DNA from: Acanthopleura granulata
Lineage: Eukaryota > Mollusca > Polyplacophora > Chitonida > Chitonidae
DNA length: 64,000 nucleotides
Direction: 5' to 3'
Assembly (NCBI GenBank): GCA_016165875.1
Contig: JABBOT010000003.1
Location: forward strand, 29,230,812 to 29,294,811
A program made the position numbers and the translations under genes. How positions within the stretch are numbered: position 1 is the stretch's first letter; each line of letters opens with the position of its first letter. This document shows positions 50,009 through 62,125 of this stretch, piece after piece. The notes under the pieces are model-generated. The model was not told the origin of the DNA and ran no database searches. It saw only the letters and a program-made list of their open reading frames with translations.

Positions 50009-50850
50009 GTGGTTATCTCCCCACCAGCAAAGAATAGCACCAGTTGCTAACCCAGATAATCTCTACCTGATGTGTGGGGATCTCCAGCTTCCCTTATTGT
50101 GTTAGGCGTAATGTTCTAACACCACTCCCACTGTCTCATCCCCACTTGTACATAGTCATATGTACGTGGTTCTTAATGTCTGCTTTAGACAAGGATCTGA
50201 TCTGTTTTGTGTTAAAGTATTCAAAAAGTTTTTAACAACGATGGATTTGGATCTACTGCAAGTCTCAACCCTGGATTTATGTGGAAAAATCTAATCACAA
50301 TTGCAGTTTTTTTTTTTTTAGAGAAAGAAAACTCATTGGTGTGGATTTGAAGTGTGGAGTACTGATTTACTGGACTAATAAAACAGCAAAACTGTTAAAA
50401 ACATAAAAGACCAAAAAAAATATAAAAGGAAAAGTAACTTGAAATTAAAAGGATTTAAACACTGCAAAAGTATGTTACCTGAAACCCTACTTACATGACA
50501 GTTTTCAGTGGCCACTCCAGAATGGAGTTAGCCAATACTCTTAGCTAGCACCAGTTGAGAGTGGGAAACGTTACCAATTTGTGTTGTGCTGTCAGTAAAT
50601 CATACTTCAGATACTGTAAAAAGACGTCCTCATTTGTGCTGGGAAATTTCACCTTTACCATAAGAATTCTAGGAATCATGTTATTCATTTGTCATGTCTA
50701 ATTCGGTCCATTGTAAACCAAAACGAGTCACGTGTCCTGAAATCAAATTCATTTTTAGTAGACATTTTTTGTGGTTGGCGTCAGAGAATTTGGTAGCTTT
50801 TTTGTAACCTTATCATGCTGAAATAAAATTCCTGGTTTTATCTCCTGAAA
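50009..50850 (+). promoter_or_regulatory. SYNCRIP 3' UTR with two poly(A) signals
   Basis: AATAAA is present at 50377-50382 and 50822-50827, consistent with a short and a longer 3' UTR. The intervening text is AT-rich with a long T run near 50.31 kb. Which signal is used cannot be told from sequence. Confidence 0.65.
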
Positions 50851-50859
50851 ATTTCAAAA

Positions 50860-53800
50860 TTTTTATTACTTAATGGGGAAAATTTGCATGAGTTATTTTT
50901 CCCCACTTCTGAACGATTGTCTGATAGTGTGTGAGTGTTCAACCATGAAGTGCAGGTACCAGAAAGCCTGATACCTAAATTCTAGATCGGCTTTGTTGTG
51001 GTTGATTAATGTAAATGGTGCGAAAGGAATGAGAAAGTATTTACTAACAATTTCATTCAAAGGATGTATGATTATGTTGTAATTTGTTTGTTCACAACTA
51101 ATCATTGTTTTCTTTTTTCCTTTTCTTTCTTGAGATATCCACAAAAATACAGAAAATGACCAAAAAAATAAAAATTGAAAAAATATAAAGCGAAACAAAA
51201 AAGAAAGTCGAACCCATGAGAAAAAAAAGGCTTCAAACTTCTATGTGAAGGTTTTGAAAGTTTTGTGTTCGGGATTTCTGCATCTTCACACGGAATTCCA
51301 GCCAATCTGGCTTAGTTCACAAATCCATTAACATGACTGTTGGTGCTATTTGGCCACTTTCCGACCGAGTTTAGTTCTTCCTTGAACTTTTCGGAACTAT
51401 GGTGCAGAGCACGTCTCCTACGTCTAGGTTGGAGAAGACTGGATAAAGGCCGGTGCAAAAGGCTACAGCTGAAGATCTCTGCTACCAGCGGACGAGCCTT
51501 GCTAGCTGAAAGGAACTCTCAAACAGGTAATGATAGTGAAGGTCTCCGGGAAGTAGACTAACCGTAAAGGCAATTGATGTTACCCTGTCGTAAGTACTGC
51601 CCTATTCACAGACTGACCATAGACAGAAATCGTTCAAGGCTGTAAAAAGTGTACTCGTGGATGACAAGTATTGGTCTGTGTTGACGGGCTCTTTGTGCAA
51701 TATAGGTAATGGACAAGTTTTAAGGAATTGTTGCAACCAGGAAGAAGAGTGACTAACATTGCCATTTGGCTGAATAATGGATGCTCTCGGTAGAATTGCA
51801 CTGGTGCATTAATCCATCCTGCTAACTAAATACAGGCTTTGAACCACTTGCACTGTTGTCTTGTGCCATATAAAATCAAATCAACCCCGAGCTTGAGCAC
51901 ATCCTTGCACAGTTTAACCAATCCCTGCGGAAGAAAACAATAACAATGTCGTTTGTTTGATAGGTTTTCAGGCCCTCGCACAATCCTAAAAGCAAATTTA
52001 GATGTGCTAATATGAAGCCTCACAAAATCAAGTGTGGGGAGTGTGCGTTTGTTTGCAAATCACACTCTCGGTCTACTGCAAAGGGGGTGATAATCACTCC
52101 TGCGCAGGTCTGGGTTGAGGGTTGAATCTAATGCAAGGCTCGAGGAAAAGAAATCAAGGCATTAGTTGCAAAATCTGTTCACTAATGTAAGGGGAAAATA
52201 CGCACAATTTTGTTGAAACATTAATGTAATTTGGCAGTGAAATACACGCCAAGAAAAACTATCTTGAAAGAAAGGTGGTGAACGTGATTTCTCTTTGGTT
52301 TGTTGGGCTTAGGGGACTGAGTGAGCTGACACGCACCATCCAGTATGAAAACCGGATGTTTGATGGTGCCTGGCTACCTTTAGTTAGCTATGCAAACCGG
52401 TTCTGATCAACCAGGAAACGTGATTGAGCGTTGAAGAGTTACGTAGACGTTTCTAGCTGCGTTTACTGCCTTCATCAAATAGGGAGAAATAACGAATTCG
52501 ACTCGGTAACTTATAAAGAATTCTTTGTTTTATTAAATAGTGGCCTTTTTTTAATAACGGGGGGGAAAACACAGTATTCTTAGGTAGTTCATGCAAATTT
52601 TGATGGCCGGAAAAATCCGATGGCTTTTTCCGTTGCCAATACCAATCTGGTCTAAAACTGTAGCAACTCCATGCCGCAGGTCATAAACTTTTGGTCAAAA
52701 TAATTCCTAGAGCTTTCAATCCATGGCTTCCCAAAGTTTGTCCTGTGTGCCTTCATTGTACAGTGCATTTCGTTGGCGCGTTTGAAGTCTTCAGTTTGCA
52801 TAAATCCTTCCCCAGCATTATTAGGCAAGTAATTTATTGGAGATGCATTATGGTCTGGAAATTGATGGAGGAAGACTCCCCCGTGGCCGTCAGATGAAGG
52901 CATTAAACGGGAGTGCTAGAATAGCTCAGCAATGCAGTCACCGTCTCCGGTATGATTTAAATGGAAGATGCATTTAATCTCGTGTCAGCAGGATGCTCTA
53001 CTTAACTGGAGCACAAAATTGACAGAATTTTGCCATCCTGCATTCTGCCATTCTTCATATATATGTACATACATATACAACATATATTACACCCACAAAT
53101 GAACAATATTTATGTGTAAGCTCGCTGTAGGACATGCATGTTCGGGGACCGCCTTATACCCGGAAGTTGTACAATTACAAACGCATTGTTGGCTTGAGAA
53201 AAATATATCTGAACAGATGTGAAAGGGGCGTAATTCTTGAAAAATGAGGCTAATCTATTGGATTCGAGTTGTCCTCGTTAACGTATGTCTGAACCCGTCC
53301 CTTCCCGGCAATGTCATGCAATAGTATAGCATTGTAACATTTCCCTTCACATTATTTCTAGCACTTGAGTGAAATAAGCACTAATTCTACTTTAATCTGC
53401 ATGAACAAACTGACGTCATGCGATTAGAATGTATAATGTATCACCAAACTTGCGCAAATGCTCAGTAGGCCTAGCTACCCCAGAAAAAAAATAACGTTTT
53501 GTACTGGCACCTGGTTAAGTGAACGGCTGTTGTAAAAAATAATCAAACGACAGTGCCCGTTGTGCTGAAGGCGTGTCAATTGGAAGGGAATTACCTCCCT
53601 TGAAAAGGGGCTATAACTTTTGACAAACTGCATTGTGCGAGTGCTTAGTTTGTCCCAATTTTAATGCCAACCAGCTTGTTCGCCCAGCATGACTACATGT
53701 GTTATTTTTCTTCGCCTAATTGCTGTTGTATGTGGCTTTTATTGTCTCTGTACTAGAGTCTTGTATCTTGTCTTGAGCGACGTTCACACCGTGCGATTGT

Positions 53801-56570
53801 GGAGCTCAAACTCGAAAAGAAGCTGTTAAAGTCATAACGTGTAAAGGGACATGAAATTTTAGACAAGTGCCGTCTGCAAGTGAAAATGTCATAAGCGTGA
53901 AATGTAGCGCCTATCAAGGAAGTCAATTTTGGACGTGCTCAAAAAATTGCATTGTTCATTCGGCTGGTCGAACCATCGAGTTGCTCGGTAAAGAGACTAC
54001 CGGAGAATTTCTTTAATGTGAATTATTTCCATTGCATTGATAAAGTAGCTTTGCAAGCTACAGGCTTCAATGTAAGTTAAAAATGAAGAAAATTGGGTGG
54101 GGCAAATCACGTTTTTCAAAACATTTTGCTATATACATAAACAGTATTGTTGCAAAACGTCAGTTGGTTGACGCAAACATTGGTAACGCACGTTCGTTAC
54201 AACTGCTTTCGCGGAGAAGGGAATGACCTGAAAGCGTACTCTTATTTTGCACGGAGTTTGCCAAACGATCTACATCCATGTATGCCGAAAGTCTCTACTT
54301 TTCGTGCTTACATTAACTGTCGTTGGCCAGGTCGAACATTTTCGAAAATTAATTATTGCTGAAATCGCGAGGTACCTGGGGTGATATTTTCTGAAAATGC
54401 ATAAATCGGCTATTGAAGGAAAATACAATATTTAAGGATATTTCTTCGGCATAGTCTCTGTAATAAAAGTTGACTAAGATGATTGAATGTGATGATCGGT
54501 AATCATTTGCATTCTTTTCAGCCTGGATTTGAATGTTCATTGTTTCTTTTATGCAGGTAAGTCACGTAGATAGTTTGGGCGGTCTGGCATCTTGCTGATC
54601 AATCAACGTTTGGCCTATCATCCCCTGTGAAAAATCTAGAAACCCTCAGTGGCGTCAACATGAATTGTTTTTGTGGGTACTTTTGTCTGGTGTAAAATAA
54701 AAGAGCCGACTTCTTCACAAACCAAAATCGTTGTCGTAGTACCTGTGTGTATATATCATTACGACTTGCCCATATCGAGCGTTGAATCGTTTGGATGTGG
54801 TTAATAGGGAGCCTTGATCGCGCATGTGCAACCTCATGCCCGGAAGGCACTCATTCAAAACTAATGCAAATCTATTTCTACGGCGATTGACTCAGTTGTA
54901 ATGTCACCATATTGCTATGCCATATGTCTGGTTTCCATATGTCGGGGACCAGGCCTGGTTTCCGCATGTAGACATATAAAACATCGTGAGACTTCACGGA
55001 CCCACGATAACCAGTAAAATGTTCCACTTTCCCCCTGTCCTGCTGACTAAAGAGTCTTGCGGTTTGGCCATGTTATCCTATTCTAATAGGGTTTACAAAT
55101 GTATTTAGATTTGAAAATAAGACCGAGCCCACTGGGGGGGGGGGGAGAGATGGCCAGTCATTACACAAAGGTCTACATTCGACCGTTCTTGATGTAAACT
55201 AAGACAGATGAAGTGGGATCACCATTAGACTCTGTGGCTTGATCCAGTGCGTTACTATTTACCACAGGGACACTGCTCGGTCAACTCAGATAAAGCATAT
55301 TTTTTCGCTCGAAGTCCATAGCATTTTCTTCCAGCCTCCAAACGTAACAAATTCCCCACAACTGTATTAATGCATATCTCGTCTAGACTCCTCCACAAGC
55401 ACAAGGTCCTGGCTGCCCGGAGTAGAAAGAACTCAAGTCAAAATAGTTAACGTGTACGATCATAGCCGTGTATTCCATAAGCCTGGCTTAAACACCTTAT
55501 GGTGCAGCCCTCGGTACATCGAGTCTGGGGCCGTTAAAAATTGTCCATACTCATGGACGTCGTGGCTATCCTTTCCAGGTAGCTGTCCACGTGTCACCAC
55601 TGGTATATCCATACGAACGTAAACTGGTTGTAATTTGGACAAAGTTTAGGCTCATCTGCTATGTTTGAATTTATACTCCTCACAACACCGGGTCCATGCA
55701 TATCACGAAACATACCACTGCCACTATTTGCCAAACTGACCTTTTGTGCTACAAATGGGCTAATTTGTTAGGATCAGTCTCACGAGTAATGACCTCGAGA
55801 GAATCTATAAACAGGATTCATCAGTAAAAAGATTTAGTACAGAAGGTAATAGTGGTGACAGTCATGCAAAGCTAGAGCAGAAAATTGCCTCTTGGCCATC
55901 TACCTTGCGTTCTTAGTTCCTACTGTTGTGAGGAGTATTACTAGTGATAACACACGAGGACACACCTTGAAATGACATCTCAGACGTCCATGAGTTTGGA
56001 CAAACACCTTCTCTCGGCCCCAGACTCGATATACTGAGGACAGCGCGGGAAGTAGAGGGGTGTTTGAAGATGCTAAGATGACCAAGGTTTTTGATTTAAA
56101 TGCAGGTTACAGGCCAATTGACAGCATTAGAATGACAAGATTTGGGTAAGGAATTGACATCAGTTCAGTGGTTGGACTACTTGTGGCTCTACCAGCGAAA
56201 TACGGGAAACCCACGTAGTGATATGGGTTTCAGATTCCTTGGGTGCCGAATTTAGTTGGGTTATCACCTGGACATTGTTATTTATTAAAAATAAATATGA
56301 ACTGCGAAGTTTTGTGAAATAGAATCCTTCCTTAGGACTTGTCCGGACCCTCGGCAGTTAACAAAGTAGGAATACTGTTGAGAGATTTTGTATTAGGACC
56401 AAAACAAACTTGCAGGATTGGCGGGAAAGTTAACCTCTCTAGACTTCGTCGGGTCTCTAAATTTGTCTTGGCACTTCAAAGCAAGGCAAGGCATGGTGTC
56501 CAGCTATAGTCCTATACACACTTATGCTCACGCTTCGAACGACGGAACCATATAGGAAATTCCATATATT
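50860..56570. other. Intergenic region downstream of SYNCRIP, no gene recognised
   Basis: From about 51.3 kb CpG becomes frequent compared with the SYNCRIP introns. Short frames (for example 51340-51561 and 52691-52897) have no family resemblance. A cag|gtaatg at 51526 and a ttatgcag|gtaagt near 54.56 kb look like isolated splice donors but cannot be tied to a gene. A 12-base G run lies at 55134-55145. Confidence 0.4.
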
Positions 56571-56577
56571 TCTCTTG

Positions 56578-56915
56578 TATGAGTGAGTGCTTTGGATTTA
56601 ACGCCGCACTCAATGTTTCAGTCATGACGACGACGGAGTCCTGATGTGTGCATATAGTGTGTATTGTTGCAGGGCGTATCAATGCCGCCAATGAGGCATC
56701 ATGCCGAAGATACCAGACCTGACACCCCACCGGGTCACATTATACTGACACCAGGCCTACCAGCCCTGTTTCCTTGCTCTAATCTCCAAGTACAGAGCGC
56801 GAAGCGATTAAGCAACCAGTACCATTTTTTAAGTCTTTAATATGACCCGACCTGGGCTTGAACAGGGATCCCCCGACGCTTTTCTCTAAGTGTAGTGCTA
56901 GTGTTTTGCTGCACT
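56578..56915 (-). mobile_element. Second SINE family, near full length
   Basis: The left end 'gagtgagtgctttggattta' and 'acgccgcactcaatgtttca', then 'gacgacgacgg', matches the reversed 3' end of a SINE class common in molluscs. Near the right end 'gggcttgaacagggatcccc' is a reversed B-box-like sequence. The element is about 0.34 kb and distinct in body from the 40956-41217 family. Confidence 0.65.
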
Positions 56916-57023
56916 CTTACGTCTGTCACTCATCGTGTCTTGCACAAGTATGTTTTGACGAACGATTCCTTCACTGCTGCTATCATTCACATTTGCTCTA
57001 AGTTTATGACAAATGTACCCTTT

Positions 57024-57107
57024 TCCTCCCACCATATATATAATGCAGGCCGCTGTCGCAAAATGCTAATAATCTTGAGTACGGCGTAAAACACCAAAAA
57101 AGTAAAT
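57024..57107 (+). mobile_element. SINE 3'-end fragment
   Basis: 'cctcccaccatatatataat' followed by 'ggccgctgtcgcaaaatgct' and 'cttgagtacggcgtaaaaca' matches the first SINE family tail, ending near 'aaaaaagtaaat'. Confidence 0.75.
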
Positions 57108-59877
57108 ATTTTAAATGTAGTAATTTCAGGTTAAGTAGGCCTGATGTGATTCAGTTTGGACTCGATACTTAAACCATTCACCCTTGCGTAGTAAAACTGA
57201 ATGACTTATACCCGTGCATGCAGAAGTTTGGGTTGAAAAGGGGGTCCACATCCATTTGTAAGGCCACGTGTTGGACATTCGGTTGACCGGCCTGGATCAG
57301 TATTGATTATGACTGGACATGCTTGATTGACTGCACGGAAATATCCACTGATGAATATGAAAACGAGTAAGGAAAGCTGCAGTAGAACGCTTACTCCGAG
57401 AATAGAGATTGGTATGTAAATCGACAGACTAGCTTATTCTGTGGCGTAAAAGAAAAAAAAAAGATTTGATGGTGTAAGATATACCTGGCTGGCGCTAGTG
57501 GAAGACGACCAACTGCAGTACTGTAGTTGTCAGTGTCGTTAAATTTGTGTTCCGTTAAGAGGAAGTGTCGTGGTTCCAAGTGATGTTTAAATTGACCTGG
57601 TCGCCCCAATATTAGGTATTTTAGCGTTATTACAGAATGACATGAGTATTACGTATATTTCTCAAGAAGTAAGTATTACAGGATTTTCGTTCATCCCACC
57701 ACCAACACTGTAGGCCTGCCAGAATATTTAAATGAGGGGCTGTCAGTTGAGTGGAACTGGAGCATGCGCACTCGTTAAAGTTCATATGTAAACGTGACAC
57801 GGGAAGAGAAGCACTTACGGCTCGCACATAACAGGATCGGCCGAAAAGAGGCGTAAAGGATTGCAGGTTGAGAAGCAAGTCTAGGGTTGTAATTAGTGGT
57901 CAGTTGTCACAAAACTACACTGCTTGACAGGTGGGTGCAAATGTTGTTGTTGTGGCTGTGTTACAACGTCGAACACGGCCCGCCGTCTTTGTGTTGAATT
58001 CGAATAAGGGCAGAACTGGTCGGGGCTCGTGCAAGCTACATACTCAATGAATATCTTTTATTTCAATGTAACTGATTTAGTTGGATGATGAACGGACTTC
58101 AAAACTTCGCTAAGACGTCGTAATCAGAATTTGTGCAAAAATTCTTTTATGCATTCTGCCTTTGATGTCTGCATAGTTTTTACCGTGGCGTTTCATTCAT
58201 ATGTGTCTCTTGGTGAAAATCGCCAGAGGCCCATTATAGCGGCATGAAAAAATGTGGAGAAATTGCCGGAGGTAGTTTCTCAGAAGCACTCAGTTGTCAG
58301 AGCGTTTAACGAAATGGACCGTGTTATGGTCAGATACTACTTCCTTCAGTGCTTATTTCTTCGTTGTTTTGTTGGGATTTATATGCAATGATTATGCATT
58401 GAATAAAACTTAATTATAATTTTAGTGGTGCTTTCATTTTTATTATCCTTTTAGTTTTATCTCTCGAAAGGTCATCAAAAGTGCTTGCGCTCTTTTGAGA
58501 ATAGAAACGGTAAATGTCATATACTGGTCGGTACCTTGACTGCCTCTGGGAATGTATGTAGCCTCTGGTAAGGTATGTAGCGAATAGATTTACATCATGT
58601 AAGATAGCCAAGTAATCACATGGTCTTTCCACTACGCTACAACACCTTGGGAGGGCCACCTACCTTCCGGATTTCATCTGACCAGTTCGACTGTGCTGCT
58701 GTGTTGCATTTTTCTCCTCAGATTTGACTCTTTGCATCTGCTACATTTTCTCACTGTCAAGTCGTAATAAAACTCGAGCAAATTCTATCTCTCAGTACAC
58801 ACCAGGGTTCGCCGTGTTTAATGAAGCTAAGTATCCCGACCTACAGCTCGTTAAATTTTATCTTAGGAATTTATGCTCAGCTAGTTAACATCAACCTTCG
58901 CGGCGGTTGTTGAAAACAAATGTGAAATACTACAGATGTTTATTAAAGAGGATCAAATGTCGCAATCGTCTAGATATTACTCCAAGGAATGAACAACTTG
59001 CTTTAACAGAATCTAAAGCCCAGGATACATTTTACGGAGGGTCGAGTTGGTGAAGAGGTGAGTATTGTTCCCATAATTCTTTGCCTAATGAAACACGGCG
59101 CCTTCGTGCGTTACCAAGGTTAGGTGAAGGTAGTTCAAGGTTATTATGACTTAACAGTGGGCGTTAGGGGGCGGAAATTGTAGCGGATGCAAAGCGCCCA
59201 ACCTAAGGAGAAAAATGCAACACAGAAGAAGAGTGGAACTGGTTGGGTGAAAGCCGAACGGTAGTTGGCCGAGTTTGCTCCATTGGTGTTCAATGGGAGG
59301 TAGCGGAAACGCAATGTGATTACTTCGCTACATATAAGATAGCCTGCATGGATGCATTTAACAGTTCCTAATTATATTTAGGCCTACCTTGCGGCACCAT
59401 TAGTTCAGATAGATGGACTAAGGATGTTATTTTAAAATTCTGACATTCATCGCAACAGTGAGTCCCTCGCCCGTAATCCAACAAATCGCCGTAGATCTCC
59501 GAAGTCGAAGTCGATAGAACTGCTTTCGATAAGGTCCGCGCTCGTGTCACGCACTTGACTTCTACCCCTTGGGTTACTACCCAAGAGTAGCGGACTCTTA
59601 CCTTTCCTATCACATTTACAACCTGTGCAAATTTACAAGCAATGTACAAGTTACACGGGAAGTGTCGCTCGCGGTTGAAAAATATGCAAGTTTTGTAAGT
59701 CAACAAGAATAAATAATCAAACTTGTCACACGAGATAAAGTATTGTCATCTAATACAAGATCTAGCACAGACGCAAACCTGTGTGAAAATGAGATTTTTA
59801 CAGTGACAAGTTCAAAAGTGCCAGCGTTCTCTTTCACAAGAGCGAAACAACAACAACGTAATATTACTTTTTTACTT
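57108..59877. other. Intergenic stretch, nothing recognised
   Basis: CpG-richer DNA with only short open frames. No gene, RNA or element family could be assigned with confidence. Confidence 0.4.
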
Positions 59878-59962
59878 ACACGATGGTGGCCAGCATTATG
59901 GTGGGAGGAAACGGGACAGATCCCGGGAGAAATCCACAACCACCCACAGGTTGCTGCAGTTT
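59878..59962 (-). mobile_element. SINE body fragment
   Basis: 'ggtggccagcattatggtgg' followed by 'gaggaaacgggacagatccc' and 'cccacaggttgctgcag' matches the middle of the first SINE family on the minus strand; both ends are missing. Confidence 0.75.
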
Positions 59963-60892
59963 TAGTTTAGTATACATGTATATGCTTCTTGAAAATGACC
60001 CTTCCCCATCCTCACAAATCGAGAATCTGATTCAAATAAGCAGATTTAACATACGACATAACTGTTATCTTTGATGGTGTAAACTTTTAAAAAATGTTAT
60101 TTCGTTTCATTTGAAAGTACTTTCTGCACACGTGCATTTTCTAAGGCTGTACTACATTTGTTAATCAGTTGTTTGCTATAGGGTTTTGTGCATAACAATG
60201 AATTTCCATAACAGTGGTGTTAGCAGTTGAGCCTCCGATTTTGTGCAAGCTCTCAAGTGAGCTGACAATCCTCAAACCACAATCAAGTGGTGGCAGTCTT
60301 CAGTTGACAAGATACATGTAGCTGGTGCCCCTCCATCAGTTACAAACAGTGGTGGTATGTTCGTAAAGGTCCAAAGCCTCCAGCTAGAATCAAGCCGAAA
60401 ATTTTCCCCAATACAAGCCTGACAAAAATTTATAATTAAAATGTATTGTATTATGATGTGTTGCCTTGACCTACTGCCACGTACAGCAGTGGAATGAAGA
60501 TAATTTGGACTTTATTTTTGCCCGCACTAACCCAACAAATATAAATGGTAAGAGCAAAATTCTATGAGGGAAAATGTCTTCAGTCTTACAGTATATCACA
60601 ATATGACGTTGTAATATTAGCATAAAATGGTGCAAAGTACTGCTGCCCACCACCTCACCCCCTCATTACGGATAGACACTTTGTGCGTGGAGAAGACTAA
60701 TGAATAGCACTGGTCACAAGTTAGAAGAAGAATAAAATTAGAAGAAGAGCAATAGTCCCAATCCACAGCCTTTGGGCTCTAGTACTTATTTGGTGTTTAA
60801 GTCCATACACGGGAATTTCATCACTTAGGCTACACGAGGCGTTAGATCAACGGAGAGGCAACCTGTCATCCTTCGTAAAACGGATTTAACTG

Positions 60893-60970
60893 CATAATGT
60901 TTGCCCCCGTTGTGTAAGGGAAATATTCATGAGTACACCAACGGTGTAAAGTACCAATCAAATAAATAAA
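60893..60970 (+). mobile_element. SINE 3'-end fragment
   Basis: 'gcccccgttgtgtaagggaa' followed by 'atattcatgagtaca' and 'gtaccaatcaaataaataaa' matches the SINE 3' tail with its A-rich end. Confidence 0.75.
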
Positions 60971-61860
60971 CGTCAGTGGTCTGACCTGGGTACAATGTGC
61001 TTAAAACAACCATTAACATTTTTTATCTTTACTGTAGTAATAACCCTAAAATTATTAACTTCATAGCTAAAGTAATGTCTAGTGCATCGCGTTGTTTTTG
61101 GAAGAAGTGTAAAACATATAAATAACGCTTAAAATTACTGCTCAATGTTCAACGTTTTGTTCAAGCCTTCAGCCTCAGAAGGAATGATTATGGATGAACG
61201 CATATGGTGGCGATCACGTGGAGGAAGATACGGTACGTTCTGTGCCACAAAATATAGTTCCATGACGCACGCGCAGTGATATTACCAAGGTAGGTATCCC
61301 GCATGAACAAGATGAGAACTTTACAGAAAAAATCACAATGTGTAGTTCTGCTTCAACGCTATAGGCTACATCAAATCCGTTTACCTTCTAACAAATTAAA
61401 AGGTGCACAGTCAGTAAGTTTTATTCAACGAATTCTGCAGTTTCGTGTTTCTTTCTTTGCAAGGTGCACTTCAGTTTTTTTTTCCCGCTTGCTCCAGTTA
61501 TACTCCAGTAGCTACAGTTTTCCATACTCATTGCAGTGACTTGAAGTGGTAGGCCTATACGTGTATAATTCCAATTCTAGTTTCAGGCCATAGCGTGATA
61601 TCTTGCTACAAAATATTTTGCAACGTGTAAGATTTACAGACCTGGGCATTTACCCCACAACTCCTGCTAGTTGACAGTACCTCGCTGCCCCACTGCCGCT
61701 AGGATTCTCCATCTCCACTACCGACAATGGTTTGTCATCAGCCAGTTGGCTATGTGTGAAGAGACGGATTAGGCATTTAAACGAATCCCTGGTGTGGCAC
61801 TTCCGGTAATCTGTCAAAATTTCTGTCTTCCACATGATATATAGTCAAAAGACAGGCAAT
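60971..61860. other. Intergenic stretch, nothing recognised
   Basis: AT-rich with moderate CpG. The 78-codon frame at 61303-61539 shows no family resemblance. Confidence 0.4.
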
Positions 61861-61866
61861 AAACAT

Positions 61867-62125
61867 ACATGTAGATGTAAAACCCACCCGCAAAGTAAGG
61901 CATTGTACTGGATGGCAAACGACAATATTAAAACATACTGAATCGTTTGCGCCTCGTAGATGGAAAACCCACAAGCAAAGTAAGGCACTGTATTGGATGG
62001 CAAACGAAAATATTAAAACATACAAATCGTTTGCGCCTCGTAGATGCAAAACCCACAAGCAAAGTAGGGCATTGTTCTGGATAGAAAACGACAATATTAA
62101 AACATACTGAATCGTTTGCGGAGGC
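61867..62125. repeat. 85-bp tandem repeat (three units)
   Basis: 'caaagtaagg' starts at 61891, 61976 and 62060. Each unit carries GCAAACGA, 'caatattaaaacatac', then TCGTTTGCGCC, so it has an internal inverted repeat (GCAAACGA/TCGTTTGC). The third unit is altered (GAAAACGA) and ends 'gcggaggcgcaaac'. Confidence 0.9.

Noticed and set aside
49618..50105. Other frames over the last SYNCRIP exon (160 codons +, 111 and 73 codons -)
   Set aside because: They are shadows of the GC-rich RGG-coding exon. The correct frame is fixed by the in-phase exon joins and the conserved C-terminus.
51340..51561. Possible 5' UTR or first coding exon ending at cag|gtaatg
   Set aside because: An isolated donor-like site with no family match and no acceptor that could be linked to a downstream coding exon in the window.
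58414..58680. Possible tRNA-like or SINE head on the minus strand ('gtagcgtagtggaaagacc')
   Set aside because: A weak A-box-like match only. No convincing B box or cloverleaf could be drawn.
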